This document shows, in pieces, positions 44,242-54,862 of a stretch of 64,000 bases of DNA. How positions within the stretch are numbered: the first letter of the stretch is position 1; the number at the start of each line of letters is the position of its first letter. Origin of the DNA: Choristoneura fumiferana (lineage: Eukaryota > Arthropoda > Insecta > Lepidoptera > Tortricidae); assembly GCF_025370935.1 (NCBI RefSeq), contig NC_133492.1:13683020-13747019 (forward strand), given 5' to 3'. The position numbers and the translations under genes were made by a program. Below the pieces are notes generated by a model, which was given only the letters and a program-made list of their open reading frames with translations, did not search any database and was not told where the DNA came from.

Positions 44242-44734
44242 TAACCCTCCTTCGGTTAGTCAAGTAAATAGAAAACAAGGCCTTCAACATTTCAGATGGA
44301 ATTTTAAATAAATGAAGTAGAAAATAAAGAGGATTGGATTAGTTTGGATAATAGTAAATGTAAAATTGTATTTGACTAGTTTTAATTATTTTATACGTAC
44401 GCTCAATAAAAAATTACTAATAGTACTTTGCAGCATTCTGATGGTCCTTTTGATTTGGCTTGAAAAGACTCAAGTGGCTTAAATGTGATGAGTCGAGTCT
44501 CCAAATTAAGTAGAAAAAAATCTTATCTTTTACAACACTACGTTCGACTAACTACGTTAGAGTTTTAACAACCTCTGAATAATTTAAATGGAACATGATT
44601 TTAGGGAACTTATCATTCACACGCAGTTGCAATGCCATTTATTTGGATGGTTCGGTTAATTCACTTATAATGCCCACTAATGAACCTTGCTCGTGTGGTA
44701 GCAATATAAAACTTTATAGATACCTAGTCCACTG

Positions 44735-44772
44735 ATAATAGACCTCTGCAAGGTAACGCGTGAATCAACCAT
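44735..44772 (-). repeat. Family F terminus
   Basis: AGACCTCTGCAAGGTAACGC then GTGAATCAACC is the reverse complement of the family F left end. Confidence 0.5.
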
Positions 44773-44954
44773 AACCTTGACTCTTAAATTGACAGTTTGC
44801 AGCAAAATGCACATGATTGAAGACTACTTACCTTTTTTTATTTTTATTTAATGTAGATTTTTTTGGACTACTAAGTTTGAATCATGAACTTTTATCAATT
44901 TTGACAATTTCATGGTTAAAGGCGTTTAACGAATTTAATAACTTTAAAGATCAG

Positions 44955-45083
44955 CAGGGCTACTGCGAAACTCGAAACTCGAAGTTCGTGTCGTGCGGTA
45001 TCTCTGACGCTATACTATTTAATACGAGAGCGAGAGGGACGGTAAGATACGAACTTCGAGTTTCGAGTTTCGTAGTAGCCCTG
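44955..45083. repeat. Foldback element, GGGCTACTACGAAA family, copy 4
   Basis: CAGGGCTACTGCGAAACTCG, AAACTCGAAGTTCGTGTC pair with ACGAACTTCGAGTTTCGAGT and TTCGTAGTAGCCCTG. The CAGGG/CCCTG termini are complete here. No matching 8-base TSD was found. Confidence 0.85.
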
Positions 45084-46004
45084 CAGTTTATTACTCTAAC
45101 GTTAACAAATTTTCGAAAAATAAAATGGAACGTGTCAGAGACCGATTTCGCTTGAGCATCGCGCGCCCCGGATATCCCTACGGATTAGGCATAGCATTTA
45201 AATTGAAATACTGGCAGTGATAATTCAATTTCTGGAGTCCGGACAGGGGCGGGCCGCGAATGCGCTGCTGCCTACCGGAAAACTCTTAGCTACCTTAATA
45301 GACACCGACGCAAATTATTTTTCAATTTCGCACCCCCGAAGTTGTAAAGAGTTTTTGGGCAAAATTCAAAAATAAGGATTTTTTTGCCGTGAAAACTGAT
45401 ATAACAAACTTTTATGGATCTGATTTTAAAGAAATGCGAAAGTAGCTGTTATGTAAATACGTAAGCCTTTGAGTAATAGCGTTTCGTTATATCCACATTC
45501 ATAACCGTAAGGCCACGGACTGAACGCCAGCGAGCAGCGGGGAGTGCAATAAAGCGGGGACGCACAGCAGTTGTGACAGCATACTAGCATACGCAATAAA
45601 CAAAGAAAACGCTTGTGGCTCGGCTACCCGCCCGCTGCCCGTCTTACTGCCCGCTGTCAGTTTATGGCCTAAAAGACAACCATTGGATACACAAAATAAA
45701 AGAGCCATGTTACAAATTAATAAGTTATTTGGTAAAAAATGTTGTTATTCGCATTGATATCGGAGTTTTATAAACTTACAAAAATGTAAGTCTAAACGTC
45801 TATTCATCGTTCACTTGTAAGATGTGAAAGGATGAGTTGCTAGTTAAATAAAATATTTGTGAAAATTTTTACTTTAGTTATTACTTAAAAACTTTTATCA
45901 ATAGTCTGCCTGCATGTCAAATTATAAAGTTGTCACATAGTATAGTAGAAAAACACAATACGCCGTTTGATTTCTACAGCTAGTATATACGAAAAGAGAA
46001 ATAG
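45084..46004. other. No gene recognised
   Basis: Includes a GC-rich patch at 45510-45665 (GCCCGCTGCCCGTCTTACTG) without a recognisable frame. Confidence 0.45.
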
Positions 46005-46117
46005 TAGATTGTTCAACAAGGGACTAAAATAAGCCATAATGACACGAGATGCTTAGCCACCCGAGCAGAGAATTCAAGTGACATTATGGTTGTTTAGTCT
46101 CTCGTTAAACACTCTAC
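46005..46117. repeat. Imperfect foldback element
   Basis: GTAGATTGTTCAACAAGGGA, CTAAAATAAGCCATAATG pairs imperfectly with CATTATGGTTGTTTAGTCTC, TCGTTAAACACTCTAC. Confidence 0.55.
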
Positions 46118-47639
46118 TTTTAACTTTGACTGCGAGGAAAAAAAACAACGCTCTGTTCAAAATAACAATATTACTTTTCTAAAACGTACGCTCGACTAAT
46201 AGACCCTGTGTTCAAGAATCAAATAGCAAAAAAATTGTTACTCGGTTTTTTCTTTTATTTTTTATTTTTAAAGTGACGCTTTAAATGCTTGCATATATTT
46301 ACCCAACAGTTTCAAAATTGAAAACTATTTTAAAACTGATTGGATTATGCATAATAAAATGAAATAAGTAATCCTTATTATAGTTGAATAGATTCATATT
46401 CGTAATCATTAATTGTGTTAAATATTTTTGCATGGCTATCAGTTATTTTTAGGTTATTCCCACGCCCTGAAAATCCTCTATTTACAAACACCGTGATTGG
46501 CTGTTTTGTGGTTTCCAATGTAAATTAAAAAAAAAACTTTTATCCCTAGAGAATAATGAGTTTTAGTCCTGATATGCAGAGACTAAAGTAACATTTTAAG
46601 AGCATGAGAAGTGAAAAATATCTTAAAGCGCCCAATCAAACACAGGTTTAGGTTTAAAGACATTTATTCCCATATAAGATATTACATCACTTCCATGAGA
46701 ACAATAGTTTGCATTATCACTAAATTATTGTACAATATAAATAACAGAAAATCCGTTAGTCGGTGAGAGTTAACATAACAAGTAGGTAGTAAATGCTTGA
46801 ACATACGTTACTATTCCACTCATCTCGAGGAAAACACAAAGTACACAATAACGAAGCACTTCGTGGACATCGTAATGAGGAAACACGCCGACAACACGCT
46901 TTCTTATAACCGGATACCACCTTATTAGTGATAATCCAGCCATTGGAGTTTCATTTCGAAATGAAAGATACTCGTATTAACCTGTATTTTGGTAGTCTAA
47001 AAATGGTCTCCAAAGTGTCAGCGTCTCGTGTTGTTTTAAGACCATTAAAGCAAAAAAAAAATTAAGTAAACGTTTAACCAACACCTAAAAACCACGAATT
47101 ACTTATAGAAACACAATAGCAGAATTCAGAATTTTTGGACGAGTAGCGGCCTTTACACTCGCCAATGCTACGCGACGGCGATATGGCTATCTAAAACGAT
47201 ACAAATGTAGACTCACCCTTAGCCATTCAAGCACTCAACCAGCCAGGATTAACATTCTTGCCATTTATCCCGCAAAACCACGTTAGCAACGTTATCTCGT
47301 CAACTGAGCACACATCGAAATAAAACAGATTTATTGACTGTGGCTCACATCGAAGTGTGTGAATAAAAGATGAAGCGGGCCACAGCTACGGGCGGAATAG
47401 AAAAAATGGCTTCGGACTCTAATAAAATATAGCAACTAACGTTTTTATTTTACGAGCCTGTTTATTGCTTTAATTCAGCGGTTGCCAACCAGTGACCCGA
47501 GGACTAAGAGGACTTAACGGTCCAAATAAATAGTAATCACTTTCCTACAATAACATTATTTTCGCTGCTGCTATCTTGCCTCTTTTCTCTGAAACGTAGT
47601 TAAATATCTTTATTATAAAAAAGCCGTAGTAGCCAAGCC
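46118..47639. other. No gene; possible reversed LINE end near 46650
   Basis: AAAGACATTTATTCCCATAT at 46656 resembles a LINE 3' end on the minus strand. GAGTTTCATTTCGAAATGAA at 46947 contains a perfect small palindrome. No domain in any frame. Confidence 0.35.
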
Positions 47640-47965
47640 AATAGTAAAAAGCCGTGACAGTGTAGCGGTTTGACCTAAGGCCTGTCTAGCAGAAGCTCAT
47701 GGGTTCAAACTTGGACTCATACCTCTTGATTTTCTCGGAATTTATTCGCAAAATTACATTTTAAATGAACCACCAGCTCTTCGGTGAAGAAAAACAAAAT
47801 GGGAAACCTTTATGGCCGAGAAGAAATTCTATGGTGTATGTGAAGTTCCCAATCCGCACGAGGCCTCTGTGGGAACAACAACCCAAGCCTTCTTATTTTG
47901 AGCGAACTATAAATAGACCTGCGCCTAGCAGTGGGGATGAGTATAGACCTGAGATAATGATGAAA
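47640..47965 (+). mobile_element. SINE-B, full length but diverged
   Basis: AAAGCCGTGACAGTGTAGCG, GTTTGACCTAAGGCCTGTCT, CTCATGGGTTCAAACTTGGA, GTGAAGTTCCCAATCCGCAC, CCTGCGCCTAGCAGTGGGGA. All landmarks are present with many substitutions, so it is probably an older copy. Confidence 0.7.
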
Positions 47966-48499
47966 AGGTTCGGGTTATTGTGTTACGGTTAGACGCCGTC
48001 TCAAATCTGCAGATTTTATACTTGAATGCCTAGAGTTCATATACAATGACCATAAATTTATTTGAAGAGTTTGAATATTTATCTCTGAACGTTCGGCAAT
48101 CTTATTTCATAATAGTGCCGCTTTTATTTATTTTATTTCACTCGCAAATTTCTACGAAATGACATTTCGTAGTATTTTTGAACAATGAAAATCGAAAGAA
48201 CTGGAAGTATCGTGCCGATATTAAATGATTAAATGTGAATTACATTTCAACAAAAACATGCCAAGTCTCAATTAAGATGATTTGTCAATAAAAAGTAGAG
48301 AAATTTCATAAACAGCCAAGCCTAGGAGGATTAAAGAAAACAAAAGTATGGCTATAATCTGGGCCGTTGCGGTATTCTATATCGCACCTAAGTATATATG
48401 GTAACAACGCCGTAAATGTATTTTTTTCAAAAAAATACTTAATGATGCGAAACGCTGCGATATAACATCGCGATAGAGGTGCGATATTGTCAAATTATC
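47966..48499. other. No gene recognised
   Basis: Short frames only. Confidence 0.45.
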
Positions 48500-48594
48500 G
48501 AGTTGAATGCAGACAGACAGACTGATAGTAAAGCGACAGTAGAAGGGTTCCATTTGTCCCCCTTCGGGTAGGTACGGAACCCTAAAAAAGGTTA
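48500..48594 (-). repeat. GGTACGGAACCC-family end fragment
   Basis: GACAGTAGAAGGGTTCCATT, TGTCCCCCTTCGGGTAGGTA, CGGAACCCTAAAAAAGG. Confidence 0.6.
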
Positions 48595-48639
48595 CGTACT
48601 GCTGGTCTGAAGTGGGTCCTAGAGTAGAAGCCATGGGGG

Positions 48640-48785
48640 GGAAAACCGACCTCAAGGTAGACCACAAATGCGGTGGAAAGACGATGTGAAAAAGGTTGTT
48701 GGTTCAAATTGGATCCAAAAAGCACAATGCCGTGACGAGTGGAAAAATTGAAGGAGGCCTCCACCGAGAAGGTTGAGAAAGGCTG
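48640..48785 (+). mobile_element. RTE LINE C-terminal tail, diverged
   Basis: Frame reads QGRPQMRWKDDVKKVVGSNW, IQKAQCRDEWKN, stop: the GRP..RW.DD....G..W...A..R..W signature in a divergent RTE lineage, ending AGGAGGCC. Confidence 0.65.
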
Positions 48786-49098
48786 AAGAACAAGAAGAAG
48801 ACTGCTGGTCTAATGTAAATAGGATACTTAAACTTGCCTCAACTACTTAAAATAAAGAAAACAAATCGCAAATCAATAATAAATAACCGTTCAGCAAATA
48901 GCATGCTAAAATTTCATTTAACAAGTTACCTAGAATATAAGCAAACATATTGTAACATACACACATATACCTAGAATCAATTTGCGTAGCTTAACGTGTA
49001 ACGAACCATAAAAGACGAGCATCTTGTTTAAAGTCTAATTAATAGAAAATATTTCTGAAGAATCGTCGACAAAGTGTTTGCTTAGTTGCCTTTTCAAT

Positions 49099-49384
49099 TT
49101 AACAGTGTGTATCGAAAATACAAACTGAAATGTAGATGCACAGAAAAATCAGAAAAAGGCTGGTGGTCCAGCGGTGGTGTAGCGGTATAGCACACGGCAC
49201 GGAATGCCGAGGACCTGGGTTCGATTCCCAGCGCTGGTCTTATTTTTCTGGTTTTTCTGTGCATCTATATTTCAGTTTGTATTTTCGATATAGGTTTTAC
49301 GGGATGACCGTAAAAGTAAAAAATTTGGAATTGAAATAAAAAATACAAAAAGATTCCAAAAAAAAAACAATCTTAACAGTGTGT
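49099..49384 (+). mobile_element. Hairpin-tRNA retroposon, copy 1
   Basis: The direct repeat TTAACAGTGTGT flanks the unit (49099-49110, 49373-49384). From 5' to 3': an arm TATCGAAAATACAAACTGAA ... CACAGAAAAATCAGAAAAA (49110-49157); a tRNA-like segment with A-box-like TAGCGGTATAG at 49180 and an exact B box GGTTCGATTCC at 49218-49228; a second arm (49243-49290) complementary to the first at 46 of 48 positions; then a tail AGGTTTTACGGGATGACCGT ... AAAAGATTCC and an A run ending AACAATC. No protein is encoded. The direct repeats show target-primed insertion. The 5' arm preceding the tRNA-like head is unusual for a SINE. Further copies at 50067 (-) and 55361 (+). Confidence 0.85.
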
Positions 49385-49506
49385 GTTTGAACAACGTTCA
49401 TTTAATATGACTCGTTTCATTTTTTAAATTATGATTCCATCAATAGCAATAATTTATCATTAGCTTACTCGTAGTTTAAACTTAACATCTAAAACCGTAC
49501 TACGTA

Positions 49507-49610
49507 ACTTAAAACCTAAAATTGCTAAAAGTGGCTCCGAAGCGGTAACGTTTCGTGTGCTCTGCCTACCCCATTTGAGATTAAAGGCTTGATGTTTGTG
49601 TGTGTGTCGT
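49507..49610 (+). repeat. Family E repeat, 3' part
   Basis: AACTTAAAACCTAAAATTGC, TAAAAGTGGCTCCGAAGCGG, GTGCTCTGCCTACCCCATTT, GATGTTTGTGTGTGTGTC. Confidence 0.65.
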
Positions 49611-49664
49611 AGTATTAAGCCTAACCTTATTGTGCTTCTCCACTTTTAGCCATTTCCCACAGAA

Positions 49665-49815
49665 GTCATCATTATCATCATCAACTGGAAGACGTCCACT
49701 GGTGGACAAAGACTTCCCCAGTTACCTACTGCTCTCACGATGTCGTCGGTCCATCTAGTGGGAGGCCTGTCCACGCTTCGTCTTCCGGGTCATGGTCGCC
49801 ACTCGAGGACATTTC
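49665..49815 (-). mobile_element. RTE LINE C-terminal tail with internal deletion
   Basis: Minus-strand frame VLEWRP, stop, PGRRSVDRPPTRWTDDIVRA, VGNWGSL. It then jumps to the GTCCACCAGTGGACGTCTTCC tail, omitting the WM..A..R..W part. Confidence 0.65.
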
Positions 49816-50066
49816 TCTCCTAACAAGGAAAGTCCTATAGGAGTCTTAATTGAAAATTACCTACCAGTGGCGCAGCGCCGTAGCAATTCAATCCCTACCG
49901 GATTACCTGCGTTTTTTACGTGACGTCGTATAGCAGAGATTGTGTTTGGACTAACTGAAAGTTAATTAAAGAAAACATATTTGCTACGCGATGTTTACCG
50001 TGATTACCAAGCTTTAACGAACTCCCGATTTAATTACGATCTTCATTCAGAAGCACATAAGACTTA

Positions 50067-50359
50067 CTCACGCTTAAGATTGTTTTTTGGAGTCTTTTTC
50101 TATTTTTATTTCAAAACCAAATTTTGTTACTTTTATGGTCATCCCGTAAAAACCTATATGGAAAATACAAACTGAAACATAGATGCACAGAAAAACCGGA
50201 AAAATAGACCAGCGCTGGGAATCGAACCCAGGTCCTCGGCATTCCGTGCCACGTGCTATACCACTACACCACCACTGGACACGAATTTCTCCTATGCACC
50301 ACATATCTCAGCTTGTTTGTTTCTTATTTAGTCAAGCAGCGACACTCACGCTCACGCTT
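50067..50359 (-). mobile_element. Hairpin-tRNA retroposon, copy 2 (decayed 5' arm)
   Basis: CTCACGCTT occurs at 50067-50075 and 50351-50359. On the plus strand the unit starts AAGATTGTTTTTTGGAGTC, the family tail reversed. Then come GTCATCCCGTAAAAACC, the near arm AATACAAACTGAAACATAGA, the reversed B box GGAATCGAACCC and the tRNA-like segment CTATACCACTACACCACC. The far arm (TCTCCTATGCACCACATATC, CAGCTTGTTTG) is recognisable but diverged. The pairing is therefore older or was weaker than in the other two copies. Confidence 0.75.
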
Positions 50360-50435
50360 CTTTCAGTCTCTGGGATATATTACGAAAAGTATACTTTGCG
50401 CTTCTGATAAAAAAGAAAAAGTTTTAAGCTAAAAA

Positions 50436-50648
50436 CAGACTGACGGCGGAAGGGGAGCGGTGTCCCGGGGCGCGGAGGCGGTTCCGGTTTGAATATTCGA
50501 TCTAACGTGTAAGAGGCCACACAAAATACCGCGCCACGCTTATTTCCCGCACTGTATTCCGTGTGGCGTCTTTCATGTTAGCTCGAATATTACAACCAGT
50601 ACCGTCTCCGCACCGTGCCGCACCGCTCCATCTCCGCCGTCAGTGTGT
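50436..50648. mobile_element. GC-rich ~213-bp foldback element
   Basis: ACTGACGGCGGAAGGGGAGC, GCGGAGGCGGTTCCGGTTTG, AATATTCGATCTAACGTGTA, AGAGGCCACAC pair with GTGTGGCGTCTTTCATGTTA, GCTCGAATATTACAACCAGT, CGCACCGCTCCATCTCCGCC, GTCAGT. Arms ~90 bases with scattered mismatches. Confidence 0.75.
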
Positions 50649-50759
50649 TTCCAACTTTATTCGAGACATTTAAGGTAAAAAGATACACACTTGAAAACTG
50701 CTTGTGTTCCTAAACTAGGTATTTTTATGGATGTGAGTTTATTGGCGTTTGCATTAACT

Positions 50760-50960
50760 AATAAATAAATAAATAACTACTCACGGGGCACTTGCCGCCA
50801 ATTAACGCCAACTGAATAAAATATTTTATCTGACAAATATGTTTCCGCAATTAGACTTTCGAAACCTAAATATGCAATATCCTAACTTACGGGGCCATAC
50901 TTGCAACAGCCATTGATAGCCCTATTGTCCTAGTCCCAACGTAAGCTTGTGATATGAAAT
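50760..50960 (-). mobile_element. SINE-A, decayed and interrupted (tentative)
   Basis: AAATAAATAAATAACTACTC, ACGGGGCACTTGCCGCCAAT resembles the reversed SINE-A 3' end. After ~115 unrelated bases, GTCCTAGTCCCAACGTAAGC and TTGTGATATGA resume the same order. Confidence 0.4.
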
Positions 50961-52220
50961 AATAAAACTAATGAAAGAGCACTCAAAAGTTATTCTATAT
51001 GTATTCTATAGACAAGAGCATTATCATCCATCCAAAAGACCTCCAATGAGCGGAATACTTCACTGTATTGACGTCACAATCGAGAGAAAATTATTGAAAA
51101 TTATAATCTCCAGACAAAGCGCCTCCCCGCTTTTAATTATTTTCCATTGCTACGTACACTTGTCCTGTTGGATTAATTACATTTAAAATCATTGGATCCA
51201 TTATAAAATCCATTATTGATAGGCACTTAACTTGAGGGGTTTTTGTGAAAGCGATGTTTTATTAATTTCTGATGGTTCGACGTCTCTCTACCATAAACAA
51301 ACAAACCAGGTTTCAAGTCTGGCATAATAAAATCTCTGTTTATAAATCTGTATAATTTGGATCTGGATAGTATAAGTACAAAAATATGCACAAGGGGATT
51401 CGATTGATTTTTGGGTTGAGCCGCCTTAATTAATGGCCAAAGACACTGCTTTTATTAAATTGAGGATTTGATTAGCTGATAACTTCATTTTGTAAATTTT
51501 CTCGGTTTTCAATTTGTTCCGTTGTGTTTTTTCTTTTTTTATGTTTGATGACCAGATGGTCCCAAAGGAAGATCAGCACCGTTAGGAATACTAACAGTTC
51601 TCTGAATCAGGACCATTTTCTTCCTTTCTTTGTTTTATTAGCTAACTGCGAATTTTATAGTTACCTACCAGCTGTGTAAATATTACATTTTTTAACGAAA
51701 AATTTATACTGGTAATAAATAAGGGCGCGTACACATATACACACAAATTTTTGCATTTATAATTGCACAGCCTTAGCTGTTAATTTTTTTTTCTAATAAA
51801 TATTGGCGACTGCATTTGAGTTTCAAATTTAACCCTGTGACTTTATTAACTTGTGGCGAGCGTGTTTGGGCTCAGTACACCGGGCACGTAAGCTGCCGCC
51901 TGCGACTAACGCCTGTTCAACGCGGGTCACGCGTGCCCGGCACGTTATAGTAACTATACTCTGCACAGGTGAAGTTTTGAAAACCCCGGCGAGATGGTGT
52001 GGTCGTAGTGTGGTCCCCGTAAAAGCTGAGCAGACACATATAGACTACTCCTATGAATTAACACACAATAGTAACCGTCGATTCCATTAACGTGGTAATC
52101 AAAGTCTTTCTTAATTAGACATTTCTGCTTAGATAACAAGAAAAGATCCAGAAATGCATTTTTACTTTTTTTAATAGTGGCATAAATAAAATGCGCAGTG
52201 TTATAACATCGTAAGTAAGT
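50961..52220. other. No gene recognised; GC-rich patch at 51850-52025
   Basis: The patch has CCGGGCACG and CGTGCCCGG as a 9-base inverted pair around 51884-51942. The long minus frame crossing 51954-52403 begins inside repeat D and is not a gene. Confidence 0.4.
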
Positions 52221-52482
52221 GCAGGTAGTAGGGCCTTGTGCAAGGTCCGCCCGGATTGCTACCACCATCTTGCTCACTAATCCTGCCATGAAGCAGCAGT
52301 GTTTGCCCTGTTGCGTTTCGGCGTGGAAAGTAAGATAGCCGGTGAAATTACTGGTACTTGAGGTATCCCATCTTCGGACTCTAGGTTGGCAATATATCTG
52401 CAATCCCCCTAGTGTTGCAGTAGTGATCTCTTACCATCAGGAGACCCAATTGCTCGTTTGCCATCCAATCGAATAAAAAATA
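52221..52482 (-). repeat. Interspersed repeat D, copy 3
   Basis: Plus strand GCAGGTAGTAGGGCCTTGTG, CAAGGTCCGCCCGGATTGCT, CTTGAGGTATCCCATCTTCG, GAGACCCAATTGCTCGTTTG, CCATCCAATCGAATAAAAAA: full length, opposite strand to copies 1 and 2. Confidence 0.75.
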
Positions 52483-52699
52483 ATAATAGAGATTTAACTT
52501 TTTCTCTTATTTCTTATTTTAGTGCGAGAAATTTTGTAAACTTTTTAAGTTTTACTTTATTCGTATTTATCATGCTCTCACAAATTAGTTTTTTATTTTG
52601 TCATTTTGACACAAAACAATAAAGTTCTATATTAATAGATATGAAAAATTCAGTTATTCAATACAATAACTGATTGACTGTTCTCGATGGAAAATTATG

Positions 52700-52880
52700 C
52701 ACTACCTCCTCCTATGCCAGCCTCCTAGGAACGACCCCCCAAAGCAGCAGCCTTGAAGACGTTTTCTATTTAGTATAAGTTTTGTAAATAGTAAGTAGAT
52801 AGTAGTTGTATTTTTTTTAATTTTGTATTATGTGTCTCTGTGCTTTTCTGTAATGAAATAAATTATCTCTGCACTACCTA
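52700..52880 (+). mobile_element. Possible LINE 3' UTR
   Basis: TTTAGTATAAGTTTTGTAAA, TAGTAAGTAGATAGTAGTTG, TATTTTTTTTAATTTTGTAT and a final AATAAATTATCTCT have the look of a common lepidopteran LINE 3' end. No coding part. Confidence 0.45.
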
Positions 52881-53940
52881 CATGTGTACTTGTAGTGTTG
52901 TGCTAATATATCACCTTTAACCCGTCGCACGCTACGTATACAGCTTACGTCTGCGCAGCGGCTCTCAAGTGGCGTGCGGTAAGCAAGTGCCGTGATTTTC
53001 ATAATAAAAGCGAGCGTGCGAGACGGACAAAGGGCGGCGCTCGCGCCAGCCACCCCCTGAATACGTAACCAGATCCTTTTATGCCGTCAAAATGCTATTT
53101 TGTCTGCAGATATTCGCTCACGTGACGTTTTGTGGCTTAAATTAACCTGAACATACGTGCGCTGGTTGCGTTATGTATTCAATTCGAGTGTACTGTTTTC
53201 TTCCAAATTGTTTATGTGTTTGCAATAAAAGTGGTGACGTCGGTTTTGGGAAGCGGTTTATTATTAATGGAGTAAAAAAATGATGTCATTTTTTTTAACT
53301 GCTGCAAGGAACAGGAGAAGGAATATGAGGCAGAGGAAGGTCAAAATCGACCTATTTTGACCAGGTGAAGGAGAAAGCGGCGTCGAGTCGTATCAGGAAG
53401 TGAAACTGCTGACCCAAGACCATGTGAAGTGGCGGCTACCAACGAGTGCATAGCTCTTAAAATTCAAAAAGAAAAATATAGGTGCAGATAGATTTTTTCC
53501 ATTTTATACTGAGCAACAAAAAAATCTGGCCCTCAAATGTATGCAGTAATAGGTAATAGGTGCCGCTGGGTATATTTTAAATATTTCGTGATTATCTCTA
53601 GTAGTTATTACTACACCCGGGGCTTTATTTTATAAAAAAAAATATTCGATTGCTATGTGAGTGACTTTGAGTCTCCTTACAGGAGGGAGCATAGTAAGCT
53701 ACTAAATTTCAGACCCGCAAATCGTCACTGGTCAAAGGCTTTAATCGTGCAAACACAGAAGAATATTGCACAAAAACAGAACGTGTAGGTTCAAAAACGC
53801 CGCACATCAGATTCGGATTTGCGAGTTGGTCTCTTTCTCTAACTTATTAAAAGTTACACTAAGATGTAAATAATAATGTAATATTTTTTCAATTTACTTC
53901 AACTTCTACAATTTACTAACGATAGAACTAGTGTTTTGGG
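52881..53940. other. No gene; GC-rich patch at 52920-53060
   Basis: CGTCGCACGCTACGTATACA, GCTTACGTCTGCGCAGCGGC and GCGGCGCTCGCGCCAGCC stand out from the AT-rich surroundings. The following ~400 bases (AATAAAAGTGGTGACGTCGG, then short broken frames) could be a decayed transposon end. Not recognised. Confidence 0.35.
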
Positions 53941-54490
53941 CAGGGCTAGTTAACGTTACCAAATTCACATTATAAGTAACGTTACGTAACGGAAAAATCG
54001 TGAAAATACCTTGTACCGGTATTAAATTATAACGTTACTTGATAAATTAACATTATGGTAACGTTACCAAATTACCGTTACTTGATAACGGTATTTTTTT
54101 ACATAGTAGCTAATAGTAGGGCTTGTTAACGTTACCCAAGTCACATTATTATAACGTTAAAAAAGTAACATTACTTCAATCGGTAATTTTTGTTTTTTGT
54201 TTTTCCGTGACCATGAAACGGACTCAAAACGTTGAGTAGATTTAATAGCGTAAATAAATGTTCTGATTTAGCAGAATGATGACCGCTATAATGTAAAAGT
54301 GAGAAGTAATCTTTTAATATTACTTTTAAATTAACGTTAACTTTATGTGAACAGCTTATAACGTTAATTTTTTTTTACCGGTAAAAATTTTGAAGGTAAC
54401 AGTACATCGTTTAACGTTAATTACGATTTAATGTTAAATGTGTTTGACAGAGGTAACGTTACCAACTTTTTACCGGTATTTGAAGCCCTC
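53941..54490. mobile_element. hAT-like non-autonomous element (550 bp) with TAACGTTA array
   Basis: Left end CAGGGCTAGTTAACGTTACC; right end TTACCGGTATTTGAAGCCCT then C. Flanks GTTTTGGG (53933-53940) and GTATTGGG (54491-54498) agree at 7 of 8 bases, the TSD length of hAT elements, and CAGGGCT is a typical hAT terminus. The 8-base palindrome TAACGTTA occurs ten times within the element, often as GTAACGTTAC. A second left-end-like sequence, AGGGCTTGTTAACGTTACCC, begins at 54117, so the left end is partly duplicated. No transposase frame. In hAT elements repeated subterminal motifs bind transposase; that role here is inference. Confidence 0.8.
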
Positions 54491-54699
54491 GTATTGGGTC
54501 TAGTTTGGCTACGCGTCAACGCGTCGTAGCACGTAGCTCGTAGCCGCTCTACGCCGTAGCGCTGTGGCATACAATTAAATTATTGTATATAAACGCGGGT
54601 TCCCACGCGTAAATCATTAGATACAGAAGTTGAATTGAAATTTCGGGATCTTATTAAATTCTCGTAGGTATTCCCTAAAATTAGATCGTGGTTTTTCAC

Positions 54700-54850
54700 T
54701 GACATTAAATTATAACAACCATGCCAAATTTCATGACTCTAAGCCCAGCGGTTATTATTTCTAGATTTTATCCCTATCCCGTGAGAGTATCTGGATGAAA
54801 AGTAACCTATGTGCTATTCCAGAAATCCAGCTATTTACATACCGAATTTC
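54700..54850 (-). repeat. Helitron-like repeat fragment
   Basis: AATTTCATGACTCTAAGCCC, AGCGGTTATTATTTCTAGAT, CCCTATCCCGTGAGAGTATC, AAAGTAACCTATGTGCTATT: related to the subtype at 40990. The SINE that follows inserted into its right part. Confidence 0.5.
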
Positions 54851-54862
54851 ATGACTCTTATT

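Noticed and set aside
45499..45708. 69-codon frame in a GC-rich patch
   Set aside because: No domain and no promoter or splice context; GC-rich patches commonly give open frames by chance.
49168..49240. Functional tRNA gene
   Set aside because: The segment lies inside a mobile unit with a TSD, the acceptor stem has a mismatch, and similar segments recur in the other copies.
51954..52403. 149-codon minus-strand frame as a gene
   Set aside because: Its first third is repeat D read in reverse and the rest shows no domain.
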